Positions 10,112 to 19,980 of a DNA stretch of 64,000 nucleotides are shown one piece after another. This DNA is from Parachlamydiales bacterium (GTDB taxonomy: Bacteria > Chlamydiota > Chlamydiia > Chlamydiales > Rhabdochlamydiaceae): the NCBI GenBank assembly GCA_027459675.1, contig DAIDHO010000003.1, forward strand, positions 29,309-93,308. The letters are read 5' to 3'. The translations under genes and the position numbers were made by a program. The number at the start of each line of letters is the position of its first letter. Positions within the stretch are counted from its first letter, which is position 1. The notes beneath the pieces are model-generated. The model worked only from the letters and a program-made list of their open reading frames with translations, was not told the origin of the DNA and did no database searches.

Positions 10112-11571
10112 GGACGGTCCTCAAACAAGGGTGGAATTTTAATATTTTCAGGGACTGCTTGCTCAAAATGGTGGGCAAACTGAAGAACTTCGGCATCGTG
10201 CAAAAAAGGACCCGTCAGGTGGAGCCCCACCGGTTTTCCTTGGGAATCAAAGCCCGACGGCACGGAGATTGCAGGAAGGCCGGCTAAGTTAACAGGGACG
10301 GTATAAATATCTTGGAGGTACATTTCGAGAGGATCTTGAATTCCGCCGATTTCAAATGTTGTAACGGGCGAAGTGGGGGTCGCCAGGATATCACAGGATT
10401 GAAAGGCCTTTTTGTATTCTTCGATGATCAAGGTACGAACTTTTTGGGCTTTTTTATAGTAGGCATCTTGAAAGCCAGTCGAAAGAACATAGGTGCCTAA
10501 AAGAATCCTTCGTTTTACTTCGGGGCCAAAGCCTTCTTGGCGGGAAAATTCAAAAATTTCATCGACACTTACCGCTTTTGCAGATCTTTTCCCATACCGA
10601 ATTCCATCAAAGCGAGCGAGATTGGAAGAAGCCTCTGCCACAGCAAGGATATAGTAAACGGCAATAGAGTATTTTAGAAGAGACAGGTCTAAATCTACGA
10701 GGGTGCATCCCAAGCTTTTAAATACTTCTAAGGCATTCTCAAAATTTTTCCGGAGTTCGGGGCCTAAGTTTTCTAATAAGCGCCAGGGGATTCCAATTTT
10801 ACGACCCTTGATGGGCTTTGGTAGAGCTTGTAAGAGGGAGGGGGAAGGGTGGGGGATACTATTGGAATCGTACTTGCAAGGCTTTGATATCACATCTAAG
10901 ATAAGCGCTGCGTCGACTGTGGAATTGGCAAAGGAGCCTATCTGGTCAAGAGAGGAGCCAAAAGCCACCAGACCATATCTTGAAACCCGTCCATAGGAAG
11001 GTTTGAATCCGATAGTTCCGCACAAAGAGGCAGGTTGGCGGATGGAGCCTCCTGTGTCGCTGCCTAAGGCTAGTGGACAAAAACGAGCCGCTACCGCTGC
11101 GGCTGATCCTCCAGAGGATCCTCCAGGAGAGCATGCAAGGTTCCAGGGGTTTTTTGTCAGATGGAAGGAAGAATTTTCAGTTGAAGAGCCCATGGCAAAC
11201 TCATCCATATTGGTTTTCCCAATAATAAGACCGTCTTCTTCTTCGATCAAACGGGTCACTGTAGCGTCAAACACCGCGTTGTAATTAGAGAGAAAGCGTG
11301 ACCCACAGGTGGTTTTTTCATTCAAGATGTGGATGTTGTCTTTGAAAGCAATAGGAACTCCTGCTAGCTTTCCGAGTTTCTGTTTGCTAGCCCGTTTTTG
11401 ATCGAGCTTTTGAGCTTTGGCCAGCGTTCTTTGTGTAAAGAGAGATAAAAAAGCTCCGAGCTGGGGGTCTAAGCGGTGGATTCTTTTAAAAGTTTCTTGG
11501 ACGATTTGTTCTGCAGAAATTTCGCCTTTTACAAAACTTTCATGAAGAGAATGTGCAGAGAGTTGATACAC
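10108..11571 (-). CDS. gatA: Asp-tRNA(Asn)/Glu-tRNA(Gln) amidotransferase subunit A
   Basis: Amidase signature GGSSGGSAAAVAARFCPLALGSDTGGSIRQPASLCGTIGFKPSYGRVSRYG. Confidence 0.97.
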   Translation of the reverse strand: MYQLSAHSLHESFVKGEISAEQIVQETFKRIHRLDPQLGAFLSLFTQRTLAKAQKLDQKRASKQKLGKLAGVPIAFKDNIHILNEKTTCGSRFLSNYNAVFDATVTRLIEEEDGLIIGKTNMDEFAMGSSTENSSFHLTKNPWNLACSPGGSSGGSAAAVAARFCPLALGSDTGGSIRQPASLCGTIGFKPSYGRVSRYGLVAFGSSLDQIGSFANSTVDAALILDVISKPCKYDSNSIPHPSPSLLQALPKPIKGRKIGIPWRLLENLGPELRKNFENALEVFKSLGCTLVDLDLSLLKYSIAVYYILAVAEASSNLARFDGIRYGKRSAKAVSVDEIFEFSRQEGFGPEVKRRILLGTYVLSTGFQDAYYKKAQKVRTLIIEEYKKAFQSCDILATPTSPVTTFEIGGIQDPLEMYLQDIYTVPVNLAGLPAISVPSGFDSQGKPVGLHLTGPFLHDAEVLQFAHHFEQAVPENIKIPPLFEDRP

Positions 11572-11579
11572 GATTTTAC

Positions 11580-11867
11580 CTATTGTTTGAGAACGGGTGG
11601 GACACGGATCATACCGCCAGTATGGGAGGGAGCATCCGCAAGAAAGAGGTCTCGAGACATAGGAGTTTCCGGAATATCTTCCCTTACAACATTTTTTAAT
11701 GTCTCATGTACCGTATAACAGATAGGGACACCCTCTGTATTCACTTCCTCTAGTTGTTCGATGTAGTCTAAAATGTCTTTAAGATTTTTGAGAAGTTTGC
11801 CCTTTTCCTCATCGTTGAGGGAAAGGCGGGAGAGCCGGCATAGTTTATTAAATTCTTCTTCTTTCAT
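11580..11867 (-). CDS. gatC: Asp-tRNA(Asn)/Glu-tRNA(Gln) amidotransferase subunit C
   Basis: 95 aa, CRLSRLSLNDEEKGKLLKNLKDILDYIEQLEEVNTEGV; operon order gatC-gatA-gatB. Confidence 0.94.
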   Translation of the reverse strand: MKEEEFNKLCRLSRLSLNDEEKGKLLKNLKDILDYIEQLEEVNTEGVPICYTVHETLKNVVREDIPETPMSRDLFLADAPSHTGGMIRVPPVLKQ

Positions 11868-11919
11868 ATGTGGACAGCATTTTAGAACGATTAAGAAAAA
11901 TTAGAAAGTTAAAAAAAGA

Positions 11920-11949
11920 GTGACAACTGGTTGTAACTTTTTTTATAGT
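11920..11949 (+). promoter_or_regulatory. Putative sigma70-type promoter for the DUF378-like gene
   Basis: GTGACA -18 bp- TATAGT upstream of ATG 11979. Confidence 0.4.
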
Positions 11950-11978
11950 GGTGAGAAAGGATAACTGATGGAGGTTTT

Positions 11979-12200
11979 ATGAAGTTTTTAAATATGCTTG
12001 CTGGAATTTTAGTGATTGTTGGAGCTCTCAACTGGGGTCTCTGGGGTTTTTTTCAGTTTGATGCGGTTGCTTGGATTGCATCAGGAAATACCACGATGTT
12101 TGCCCGTTTACTGTATTCTCTAGTGGGGCTAGCAGGGGTCTGGAGCCTTGGTAAGCTTAAGTGTATATGCGGATGCTGTGGCTGCGGTTGCAAAAAATGA
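11979..12200 (+). CDS. DUF378-like small membrane protein with Cys-rich C-terminal tail
   Basis: 73 aa; MKFLNMLAGILVIVGALNWGLWGFF and LLYSLVGLAGVWSL typical of DUF378/YuzA; tail KLKCICGCCGCGCKK. Confidence 0.75.
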   Translation: MKFLNMLAGILVIVGALNWGLWGFFQFDAVAWIASGNTTMFARLLYSLVGLAGVWSLGKLKCICGCCGCGCKK

Positions 12201-12204
12201 GGAG

Positions 12205-12606
12205 TCAAGGTTGCAAGTGATGGCGACCTCCTCTTAATTCAGCCTTAAGGCGAGCGGTGGTATCGAGGCAATGCATGATGACGTCTTCATCGAGTATTTG
12301 TTTTCCATGTAGAACACGGTCGATGCTTTCTAAGAAATCGGCTACTACACTTGGAAAATCTCCTCCGATCTCCATCGCAATGCGATGCATTTTAGGTCCC
12401 ACTTTTTGGTATTCGTTTTTTGCTTTTTGATAAGCAAGTGCCACCTGCGTGGGATCTCCTTCTTCACTTAAAACAAGGAAACTGTCGACATTTAAACTGA
12501 GGCGTTGCTCGAGCTTTGCAAGGAGTTCTACATCGTGATCTTTAAGGGCGTTGGTAGTTTTGTTTTTTGTAATCTTTCTAAGATGCTTCTTTTTAGAAAT
12601 TTTCAT
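12205..12606 (-). CDS. Hypothetical protein, 133 aa
   Basis: Complete ORF, plausible composition, basic N-terminus; no recognised domain. Confidence 0.55.
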   Translation of the reverse strand: MKISKKKHLRKITKNKTTNALKDHDVELLAKLEQRLSLNVDSFLVLSEEGDPTQVALAYQKAKNEYQKVGPKMHRIAMEIGGDFPSVVADFLESIDRVLHGKQILDEDVIMHCLDTTARLKAELRGGRHHLQP

Positions 12607-12723
12607 TTTATTAACTCCTTTGTTTTACAAAACAATGAATATTAATTTTTAAATTAGTTGTAAAGGCTCTTGTCATGAAAACCATTCTTTGTTATCTTTC
12701 GGTATCGAAAAGGAGAAAACCTC

Positions 12724-12993
12724 ATGGATAATATGTTAGTCGTTGCTGCGCTTGTGGTATCGTGCATTTTGATCAATCCCTTTGCTTCTGCTACAGAAGT
12801 TCATCAAGCTGTAGGTGTAGAGCAACCCCCAGCCCTGCCCCAGCCCCCCCCAAAAAAAAACCCAAGGGAGGCCCCGGACTCAATAGACCCAAACTCTGAT
12901 GATCCCTCTGATGATCCATCTAATAATCAAGGTGCAGAAGAACCTGAAAATGAAGAATCAGAAGAGGATGAAGATAAAGAGTCTTCTAAGTAA
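12724..12993 (+). CDS. Small secreted proline-rich/acidic hypothetical protein
   Basis: SD AAAGGAG before ATG; signal-like N-term MDNMLVVAALVVSCILINPFASA; Pro-rich then Asp/Glu-rich tail; contains C8A9 tract. Confidence 0.6.
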   Translation: MDNMLVVAALVVSCILINPFASATEVHQAVGVEQPPALPQPPPKKNPREAPDSIDPNSDDPSDDPSNNQGAEEPENEESEEDEDKESSK

Positions 12994-13022
12994 GCCCTAC
13001 ATCGAAATTATCAGACAATAAG

Positions 13023-13051
13023 AGGTATGTTGAATAAACATACCTTTTTTT
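13023..13051 (+). terminator. Rho-independent terminator
   Basis: aggtatgtt-gaata-aacatacct stem-loop followed by T-tract, downstream of ORF ending 12993. Confidence 0.75.
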
Positions 13052-13145
13052 ATTTCTGTAATTAATTTTAAAAATTAATATTGATTAATTAATTTTTTTA
13101 ATCTATTGTAAATATACGGCCCTAGCGATAGGCGAAGGAGCAAGT

Positions 13146-13784
13146 ATGGAAGAAAAATTATCCATTAACCCCTGGCTTGGAATGTGGGTACGTCCTCGAG
13201 AAACCATTCGGGCGATTTTATCCTACAATAAATCTTACCTTTTAGCGCTCCTTTATTGGATTTACGGATTTCCGCTTCTTTTGCAATCGGCTCAAAACTT
13301 CTACATCGGCGATCGATACTCTTTGCCTATCATCGGTATGGGAGCAGCCATTGGGGCAGCCATTGTGGGGTTTATTGGAATTAACGTGAGCTCTGCCCTT
13401 TTTTATTGGGCAGGCCGATGGATGGGTGGAACGGGAGCTTTCCAAGATATTCGAGCAGCAGTGGCGTGGGCGGGAGTTCCTAATATTGCCTCGATTGTCA
13501 TTTGGCTGATTCAAGTAGGTATGTTTGGAAATAAGGTCTTCTCTATTATTTTTTTCGGCATGCCGCTGGGAAACATGCAGCTAAAAGTGACCTATATCTG
13601 CTCGATTGTATCGATTGTCATCATGATTTGGGGTTTTGTGATCTTGTTGAAATCGCTTGGAGAGGCCCAAAGATTTTCAGCTTGGAAGGCTTTACTAAAC
13701 GTGTTCTTGCCATTCATCGTGATCTTCATCGGACTTAAAGTGCTTACATGGCTCTTTATGCTGGTGTCAAGTCCGATGCAGTAA
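13146..13784 (+). CDS. Yip1-family-like integral membrane protein
   Basis: 212 aa; N-term NPWLGMWVRPRETIRAIL followed by about 5 TM segments. Confidence 0.75.
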   Translation: MEEKLSINPWLGMWVRPRETIRAILSYNKSYLLALLYWIYGFPLLLQSAQNFYIGDRYSLPIIGMGAAIGAAIVGFIGINVSSALFYWAGRWMGGTGAFQDIRAAVAWAGVPNIASIVIWLIQVGMFGNKVFSIIFFGMPLGNMQLKVTYICSIVSIVIMIWGFVILLKSLGEAQRFSAWKALLNVFLPFIVIFIGLKVLTWLFMLVSSPMQ

Positions 13785-13811
13785 AGATTTAAAAAACGGG
13801 AAGGGGGAAGT

Positions 13812-14411
13812 ATGTTTCTTAGGAGGGGATTAAAGCAGTCGCTATTCAGTTTTTTGAGTAGCTTCATGCTTTTGATAACGCCATCGATTGGAGTCGCACA
13901 GCCCAATCCAGCGGCACAGCTTACCACGCCTATAGGGTGGAAAGAATATCATGCAAAAGCAGGCAATTGTTCTTTATTCTTGCCTGCAGAGCCTGAACAC
14001 ATTTCGGAGAAAATGGCCATGCCCGAAGAAGGATTTGAGCTGAAATATGATGCTTATATTTCTGCGGCAGATCAGCAAACGGTTTTTATGCTCCTTGTCG
14101 CTCAGTATCCGGAATTTGTGGACGAAGCCTATGCTCAAATGAGCTTAGACGGGTTTTTGAACGGGATTTTGACTCATAATCCAGGAAATCAGCTCCTTTT
14201 CGCCGATCTTCTCCTAGTCGATGGGCATGAAGCGTTGGATTTCTTTATTCGAACTGGAAACGTTTATTTTAAAGGAAGGGCAGTGATGGTAAAGAATAGC
14301 CTTTATCTTATGGCCATGGAATGTGAAATTCCCCATTATGATGAAGTCCGTTACAAACACTTTGTGGAATCTTTCAAACTTCATTCCAATCGAACAGCAG
14401 CCAAAGAGTAG
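13812..14411 (+). CDS. Secreted hypothetical protein (signal peptide)
   Basis: 199 aa, N-term signal LFSFLSSFMLLITPSIGVAQ; no firm domain call. Confidence 0.6.
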   Translation: MFLRRGLKQSLFSFLSSFMLLITPSIGVAQPNPAAQLTTPIGWKEYHAKAGNCSLFLPAEPEHISEKMAMPEEGFELKYDAYISAADQQTVFMLLVAQYPEFVDEAYAQMSLDGFLNGILTHNPGNQLLFADLLLVDGHEALDFFIRTGNVYFKGRAVMVKNSLYLMAMECEIPHYDEVRYKHFVESFKLHSNRTAAKE

Positions 14412-14418
14412 AAGGGGT

Positions 14419-15339
14419 TTAGAAAGTCAGAGCAACGCTTCCCTGGACATACGGGGCAGAATTAAATTCGTAGTACTTCCCGTGGTGGCTTTCATGGTTT
14501 TTAATGTAAACCCAGCCACCAAAATTCCAACCCAGTCCGAGAGAAGCTCTTAGGAGATGCTCGAACTTATACTTGAGGGTTAAATCCACCCCATTTGAAT
14601 AGACAAAGAAGATAGGGTTTCCAAAACTCGGCGCTCCTTCATAGGCTCTGCGTGGATATTTATAGGGTCCGCCAAAACTGGCATACGCTGTTTCCAAAGA
14701 CCAGCTTTCATCAAAAGAATAAGTCACTGAATAGTCGATAGGGAAAATGGAATTGCCGGACCATTTCTCATTGAATTTCCAGTCAAATCCAAAGACAGGA
14801 AAGGCTCGACCATTCTTAACTCCGTACCAACCTAAAGCCCCCACATGGATACCTAAGTAGTCTGCAAAATGGAAGCGGCCCCATAGCATCGCATGATATA
14901 CACCTGAGGGACCGAAATCCATGTGTCCGGCATCCACAGAAAAACCGGTATTGATGATCCAGCGCCATCTTTCTAGGGTGGTTGAGATATAGCCCACGGA
15001 GCCGACAAGGTAGTTAAAGTTCGTTTGGTGAAAACGAGGATTTTTTTGCCAGTCCAGTTTTAAATAGTCATATCCAAGGCTATACGAGAGAAAGTTTTCG
15101 TCATCCAGCACCTGCGTGTAATAAAGTCCAAAATCTGCATCTGAATAATTGAGGTGGTGTCTCTTAGGGGTTTCAAAATCAGCTTCGCCAACCCACCGAT
15201 AAGCACCTTCTACATGCCAAGGGCGGTCTGGGTCTGCGAAATAATAGTCGGAAAAACCATAGGGGGCTGCGCTTAGCGAAACGGTGACCGCTAAATCGAC
15301 AAGTATAGATAGTATAGATGCTGTGAAATAAGAACGCAT
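14419..15339 (-). CDS. Putative outer-membrane beta-barrel protein
   Basis: 306 aa, signal peptide, aromatic-rich alternating strands, C-terminal ...VQGSVALTF ending in F. Confidence 0.6.
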   Translation of the reverse strand: MRSYFTASILSILVDLAVTVSLSAAPYGFSDYYFADPDRPWHVEGAYRWVGEADFETPKRHHLNYSDADFGLYYTQVLDDENFLSYSLGYDYLKLDWQKNPRFHQTNFNYLVGSVGYISTTLERWRWIINTGFSVDAGHMDFGPSGVYHAMLWGRFHFADYLGIHVGALGWYGVKNGRAFPVFGFDWKFNEKWSGNSIFPIDYSVTYSFDESWSLETAYASFGGPYKYPRRAYEGAPSFGNPIFFVYSNGVDLTLKYKFEHLLRASLGLGWNFGGWVYIKNHESHHGKYYEFNSAPYVQGSVALTF

Positions 15340-15393
15340 AAGACTCCTGCAAAAGGAGACATTATTGGACAGAGGTGATTAAAAATCAAAGAC

Positions 15394-16467
15394 TCATCTT
15401 AGGATAAATAAAGCCTGATTATCCGTTTTCTTTATTGGATAGGGTTGCATTCGAGTAATTCTGCTTTTTGATTTTTTTTGCTTTATTACAGGCTTATCTT
15501 TTATAATTAGTTCTAGTTTGGATTTGAATAGTTTGATATTGTCGAAAGTGTTGAGATTTTTCAATATTTGTACCATATTCTCTTCTTCGATATAATCACT
15601 GATTCCGTTTGATGCTCCCACAATCACGTCTGTGCGACTAATGGGCTTTGCAACAAAAACGGGGGTTGTACTATCGAAACGTTGTGTTCTTTCAATAGTT
15701 CCATCAGCATGCTTGATAAATAGAGTAGGAGTTCCTTGATAACCTCTGAGAAGAAACCATGCTCCTTTGATCTTCACCTTGTGTACCACGCAAAAATCGA
15801 TTTGAGTTTGATTAAATTTTTCTATGAATTCGCCCGTTTCTTTTTTAAAATCTTCAAGAGCTTTGTCCACAGAGTCAAAGTTTTCATTTTTTATTTTAAA
15901 CGCATATTGCTCAAGCTGGCTGGATAAACTATCAGGGTTGTCTATGTATGGGTGCAATGTGTCACTTACTTCTTTAATGTCAACGATATAAGCAAAGCCT
16001 TGATTTGCATCGGAATAAGCAAAGGTGAGTTTTTTTTCTTTCTCAAGGCCTTCAGAAAAAGTTACATCAAAAAAAGCCAACTGACAAAGTGGGATTAGTT
16101 CATCAAGCACCTTCTCGTTTATTTTATTGATTGTATGAGTGCGATTGAAATGCTCATACTTTTCAATGAGCTTCAGCGCAAAATTTGCTTTTTTGGAAGA
16201 GGAATTATATGCGACCGGTAAATCATTGCAATCAATCGTATTTAAAAATGAGTTTGCTTGAATAAAATTTGAGATATTTTGCAAACTGAGAGGCCCACAT
16301 CCAAACCAAGCCTGAATTCTTTCAAATAAGGTGGTTTCTGATAAAGAGACGGTTTTGAGGATTTTGTTTTTCAAGTATAAAACACATTTATCAGGTCCTG
16401 AGGAAGATGAATTTAAAAATTTATCAATATTAAACGGATTTGGATCTATAGTGCTCATGTCTTTCAA
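15394..16467 (-). CDS. Hypothetical protein, 357 aa (effector candidate, unproven)
   Basis: Complete ORF, AT-richer than neighbours, no signal peptide, no recognised domain. Confidence 0.5.
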   Translation of the reverse strand: MKDMSTIDPNPFNIDKFLNSSSSGPDKCVLYLKNKILKTVSLSETTLFERIQAWFGCGPLSLQNISNFIQANSFLNTIDCNDLPVAYNSSSKKANFALKLIEKYEHFNRTHTINKINEKVLDELIPLCQLAFFDVTFSEGLEKEKKLTFAYSDANQGFAYIVDIKEVSDTLHPYIDNPDSLSSQLEQYAFKIKNENFDSVDKALEDFKKETGEFIEKFNQTQIDFCVVHKVKIKGAWFLLRGYQGTPTLFIKHADGTIERTQRFDSTTPVFVAKPISRTDVIVGASNGISDYIEEENMVQILKNLNTFDNIKLFKSKLELIIKDKPVIKQKKSKSRITRMQPYPIKKTDNQALFILR

Positions 16468-16499
16468 ATAACATGGGTAAGAATTATTGCAAAGTGCAA

Positions 16500-17399
16500 T
16501 TATGTAGAGGGAGTCGCTCTGAGGATTTGTTGAGTGGTTTTGAAATGCAGCTTTGCAAACCGCTCTAGAATACTCTGCCCCTCTTTGCGAACCAGTTTTT
16601 GGCCTGCTTCAACGACTAAAGAAGAGGCTCCTTTGGGGAGAGTTATGCCGACTTGTTTGCTAAGTGCATCCATCGCTTCGACAAAAGCTGCACGGGCAAG
16701 AATGGAGGCAGCTGCAACAACGGGATCTTCTTCGGCGCGAGGTCGTTGAGTCAGATCTGCTCGAATTCCCTTTTTTGCCAGGGCTGATTCGACAAGGGGC
16801 TCGGGTGTAAATTGGTCAATGAGGATTTTTTGGCAGTGGGTTTTTTGGATAAGTTCTGCAATAGCTGTCGCATGTCCCCAGGCTAGTAGTCGATTTAAAT
16901 TTTGGAAGCTATGATACATTTCATTATATTTTTCAGGATAGATCCGGACTACCGCTGTGATGAGAGCAGCCTGGACTTTGGGAGCCATGATAAGCATGGT
17001 TTTATCGCTCATCTGCTTGCTGTCTTTCACACCCCACTGAATCAGTTGTTTGATGCCTTTTTCATCTGCGTAAACCGCGGCGATGCATAAGGGTCCAAAA
17101 AAATCTCCTTTACCTGCCTCGTCGACTCCAATTCGGGGGGTCAGGTCTACTCCCACTTCCGGGTAGCTGTAGGCCACACTTTTCAAAATTTCGGGCTCTA
17201 AATAAAAGGTAATAAATTCATCTTTGCCTTTCCCCTGCACTGTCAGTTTCCCACTGGTATATAAGGTGCAAGAGATGCCTGCTTTATTCGCTGAAAAGAG
17301 TGTGTAGGGAGGTTGATTTAAAGTAAAACCTTGGGAGCGGAGATCTTCTTCCAGTTTCGGGGCTAAAGCAAGGTCGATCATGGCCACAAATGTATTCAT
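16500..17399 (-). CDS. rnhC: Ribonuclease HIII
   Basis: RIGVDEAGKGDFFGPLCIAAVY signature; divergent from rodZ-like gene as in Chlamydia. Confidence 0.93.
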   Translation of the reverse strand: MNTFVAMIDLALAPKLEEDLRSQGFTLNQPPYTLFSANKAGISCTLYTSGKLTVQGKGKDEFITFYLEPEILKSVAYSYPEVGVDLTPRIGVDEAGKGDFFGPLCIAAVYADEKGIKQLIQWGVKDSKQMSDKTMLIMAPKVQAALITAVVRIYPEKYNEMYHSFQNLNRLLAWGHATAIAELIQKTHCQKILIDQFTPEPLVESALAKKGIRADLTQRPRAEEDPVVAAASILARAAFVEAMDALSKQVGITLPKGASSLVVEAGQKLVRKEGQSILERFAKLHFKTTQQILRATPST

Positions 17400-17516
17400 G
17401 TTCTACTGACTTTAGCAGATAGTAGAGGGGTAGAACAAGTGACTTTTTTATCCTTCTACACTTCTCGGTTGCACTTCTAGCATGAAGCAATTATATTTAG
17501 TTAAAAAGGTTCGGTT

Positions 17517-17924
17517 ATGACAGAAGAGCTTAAGAGACTGGGTGAAACGCTTAAAATCAAAAGGCACGAAAAAAATCTTTCCCTGAAAGAAGTAGAGAAC
17601 GCGACTTCGATTCGACAATCTCATTTAGAGGCTATTGAAGAGGGGACTGTCACGGATCATTTAGCCTCCATTTATGCCTTAGGGTTTACAAAACAATATG
17701 CGAATTTTTTAGGCCTCGAAATAGATCAATTAATGCGCGATAACCCGGCTGCCTTTCGTTTGCCAGGCGAAAAGCACGATTTCTCTTACGGAATCGGAAC
17801 TCTTGAAAAGCGAGGAAGCCAAAGTGGAGGCGTCAAGTGGTTTCCAAATGTTTTATGGGCAGCCCTGTCTACAATTATTTTGATTGCAGCATGGTATTTG
17901 GCTAAAGCCGTGGGACTTTTGTGA
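17517..17924 (+). CDS. rodZ: RodZ-like HTH membrane protein (short chlamydial form)
   Basis: 135 aa, N-terminal HTH ([36 protein letters not shown]) and C-terminal TM; adjacent to rnhC. Confidence 0.8.
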   Translation: MTEELKRLGETLKIKRHEKNLSLKEVENATSIRQSHLEAIEEGTVTDHLASIYALGFTKQYANFLGLEIDQLMRDNPAAFRLPGEKHDFSYGIGTLEKRGSQSGGVKWFPNVLWAALSTIILIAAWYLAKAVGLL

Positions 17925-19966
17925 CCGATTCTTTTTCGAATCGTCTCATTCATGAAAAAGCTCCTTATCTTCAACAACAAGCCCACAGTCCCGTTGATTG
18001 GTATCCATGGGGAGTGGAGGCCTTTCAAAAAGCGAAGAACCTCGATCGTCCTATCTTTCTATCGATTGGATATTCGACCTGCCATTGGTGCCATGTCATG
18101 GAAAAAGAATCTTTTTCTGATATGCAAACGGCCCAATTTCTCAATGAGAATTATGTTTCAATTAAAGTGGATCGAGAAGAACATCCAGAAATTGATAGCC
18201 TTTATATGGATTTTGCCCAGATCATTATGGGCGGGGGCGGGGGCTGGCCTCTTAATTTAATTCTATCTCCTGATTTAAAACCGCTTCTTGCATCCACTTA
18301 TCTTCCCTTCAAACCCTTGAGAGGTCTTCCTAGTTTCTTGGAGTTCATCATCCAAGTAAAACAGTTATGGGATGGCCCCGAGCGCCAAGAGCTCCTCCTG
18401 CAATCGGATAAGCTGGTTGAAGCATTTGGGCAATCGAGCAACGCCTCAGGCGATGCGCTTCCTAACGAAGAAACTCTCCAGGAAGCGTTAAATACCTTTT
18501 TTGATCTCGCAGATCCGGTGTATGGAGGTCTAAAAGGGGAACCCAAGTTTCCTATGGGATTTCAAGCAGAATTTTTGCTGCTTTGGTCTAAGATGCGTGG
18601 GGATGGACGTGCGCTCTATTATGTCACTCTTACTTTAGATGCAATGCAGCGGGGGGGTGTCTATGATCATTTAGGGGGGGGATTTTCTCGGTATGCTGTC
18701 GATGAAGAGTGGACCATTCCGCATTTTGAAAAGATGCTATATGACAATGCGATTCTGGCTCGTACGTATCTTCAAGCGTGGCGGTGTACACAGGTGCCTC
18801 TTTATCGGACGACCACGTGTGAAATTCTCGACTATATGATACGGGATCTAATGCATCCTGAAGGGGGATTCTACTCGGGTGAAGATGCAGACTCGCATGG
18901 AAAAGAGGGTCTATTCTATACCTGGACGCCGGAAGAGATCAAGGCTGTGGTCTCTCATGACGATGCCGACCTTTTTTGCACCTTTTATGATGTAACCTCC
19001 TTGGGAAATTTCGAAGGTCGGAATGTGCTTCATATTGATCTTCCTATTGAAGAGTTTTCAAAAGCAGCCCAAATTCCTCTTAAAGAAGTGGAGCAAGGTC
19101 TTGCAAATGCTAAGAAACTTCTTTTTGAAAAGCGGCAAACGAGGCATCGACCTTTTCGCGATGAAAAAATTTTGACTTCTTGGAATGGGCTTGCCATCGA
19201 TGCCTTAGCTCTTGCAGGGGGTGCGTTACAGGAGCCCAAATATTTAGAAGCAGCGGTCAAAGCGGCTCACTATATTAAAAAAGAGCTTTGGAATGGAAGC
19301 AAGCTTTTACGTCGTTGGTGTGGAGGAGAAAGCCGCTTCGATGCTCTCCTAGAAGATTATGTTTTTTTAATTAAAGGACTTGTGACCTTATTTGAGGTGG
19401 GACAAGGGGACTCCTACCTGACGTGGGCGCTTGAGCTCGCAGATATTTTAGAGAGGGACTTTAAAGGGATTGAAGGGGCTTTTTATCAAACCAATGATAA
19501 CGCCACTCTCTTGATTCGTAAGTGTGATTTTTATGATGGAGCAGAACCTTCAGGAAATGCGGTCCATGCGGAAAACCTTCTCCGTTTGTATGCCATCACA
19601 GGGGAGGAACGTTTTATTAAACAATGTGAAGATATTTTAAAAGCAGCACGTCCCATCATGCGACAGTTTGCGCCTGCAGCCTTTTATCATTTGACAACGC
19701 TTCTTCGATACTTAGACTCGAGGGCTCCTAAAATGGTGATTCTGCTGGGCCCTCAAGGCCTGAGCCGTTCGGATCTGCAAAAAGCACTTCTCAGCAGATT
19801 CATTCCTCATCTGGTGATTGTTTGGAAGGAGAAAGGCTCTTCCGGGAGCAACTCCATAAAGGAATCTGTTACACAAGAGACAACGGTGTGTGTGTGCCGG
19901 CACAATCGATGCGAAGCTCCCTTGACCAAATACGAGGAAATCGTCAAAGTTGTAGAAAGCTTGTGA
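17921..19966 (+). CDS. Thioredoxin-domain protein of YyaL/SPATA20 (DUF255) family
   Basis: [59 protein letters not shown]. Confidence 0.95.
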   Translation: MTDSFSNRLIHEKAPYLQQQAHSPVDWYPWGVEAFQKAKNLDRPIFLSIGYSTCHWCHVMEKESFSDMQTAQFLNENYVSIKVDREEHPEIDSLYMDFAQIIMGGGGGWPLNLILSPDLKPLLASTYLPFKPLRGLPSFLEFIIQVKQLWDGPERQELLLQSDKLVEAFGQSSNASGDALPNEETLQEALNTFFDLADPVYGGLKGEPKFPMGFQAEFLLLWSKMRGDGRALYYVTLTLDAMQRGGVYDHLGGGFSRYAVDEEWTIPHFEKMLYDNAILARTYLQAWRCTQVPLYRTTTCEILDYMIRDLMHPEGGFYSGEDADSHGKEGLFYTWTPEEIKAVVSHDDADLFCTFYDVTSLGNFEGRNVLHIDLPIEEFSKAAQIPLKEVEQGLANAKKLLFEKRQTRHRPFRDEKILTSWNGLAIDALALAGGALQEPKYLEAAVKAAHYIKKELWNGSKLLRRWCGGESRFDALLEDYVFLIKGLVTLFEVGQGDSYLTWALELADILERDFKGIEGAFYQTNDNATLLIRKCDFYDGAEPSGNAVHAENLLRLYAITGEERFIKQCEDILKAARPIMRQFAPAAFYHLTTLLRYLDSRAPKMVILLGPQGLSRSDLQKALLSRFIPHLVIVWKEKGSSGSNSIKESVTQETTVCVCRHNRCEAPLTKYEEIVKVVESL

Positions 19967-19980
19967 GGGAATAAAAAACT

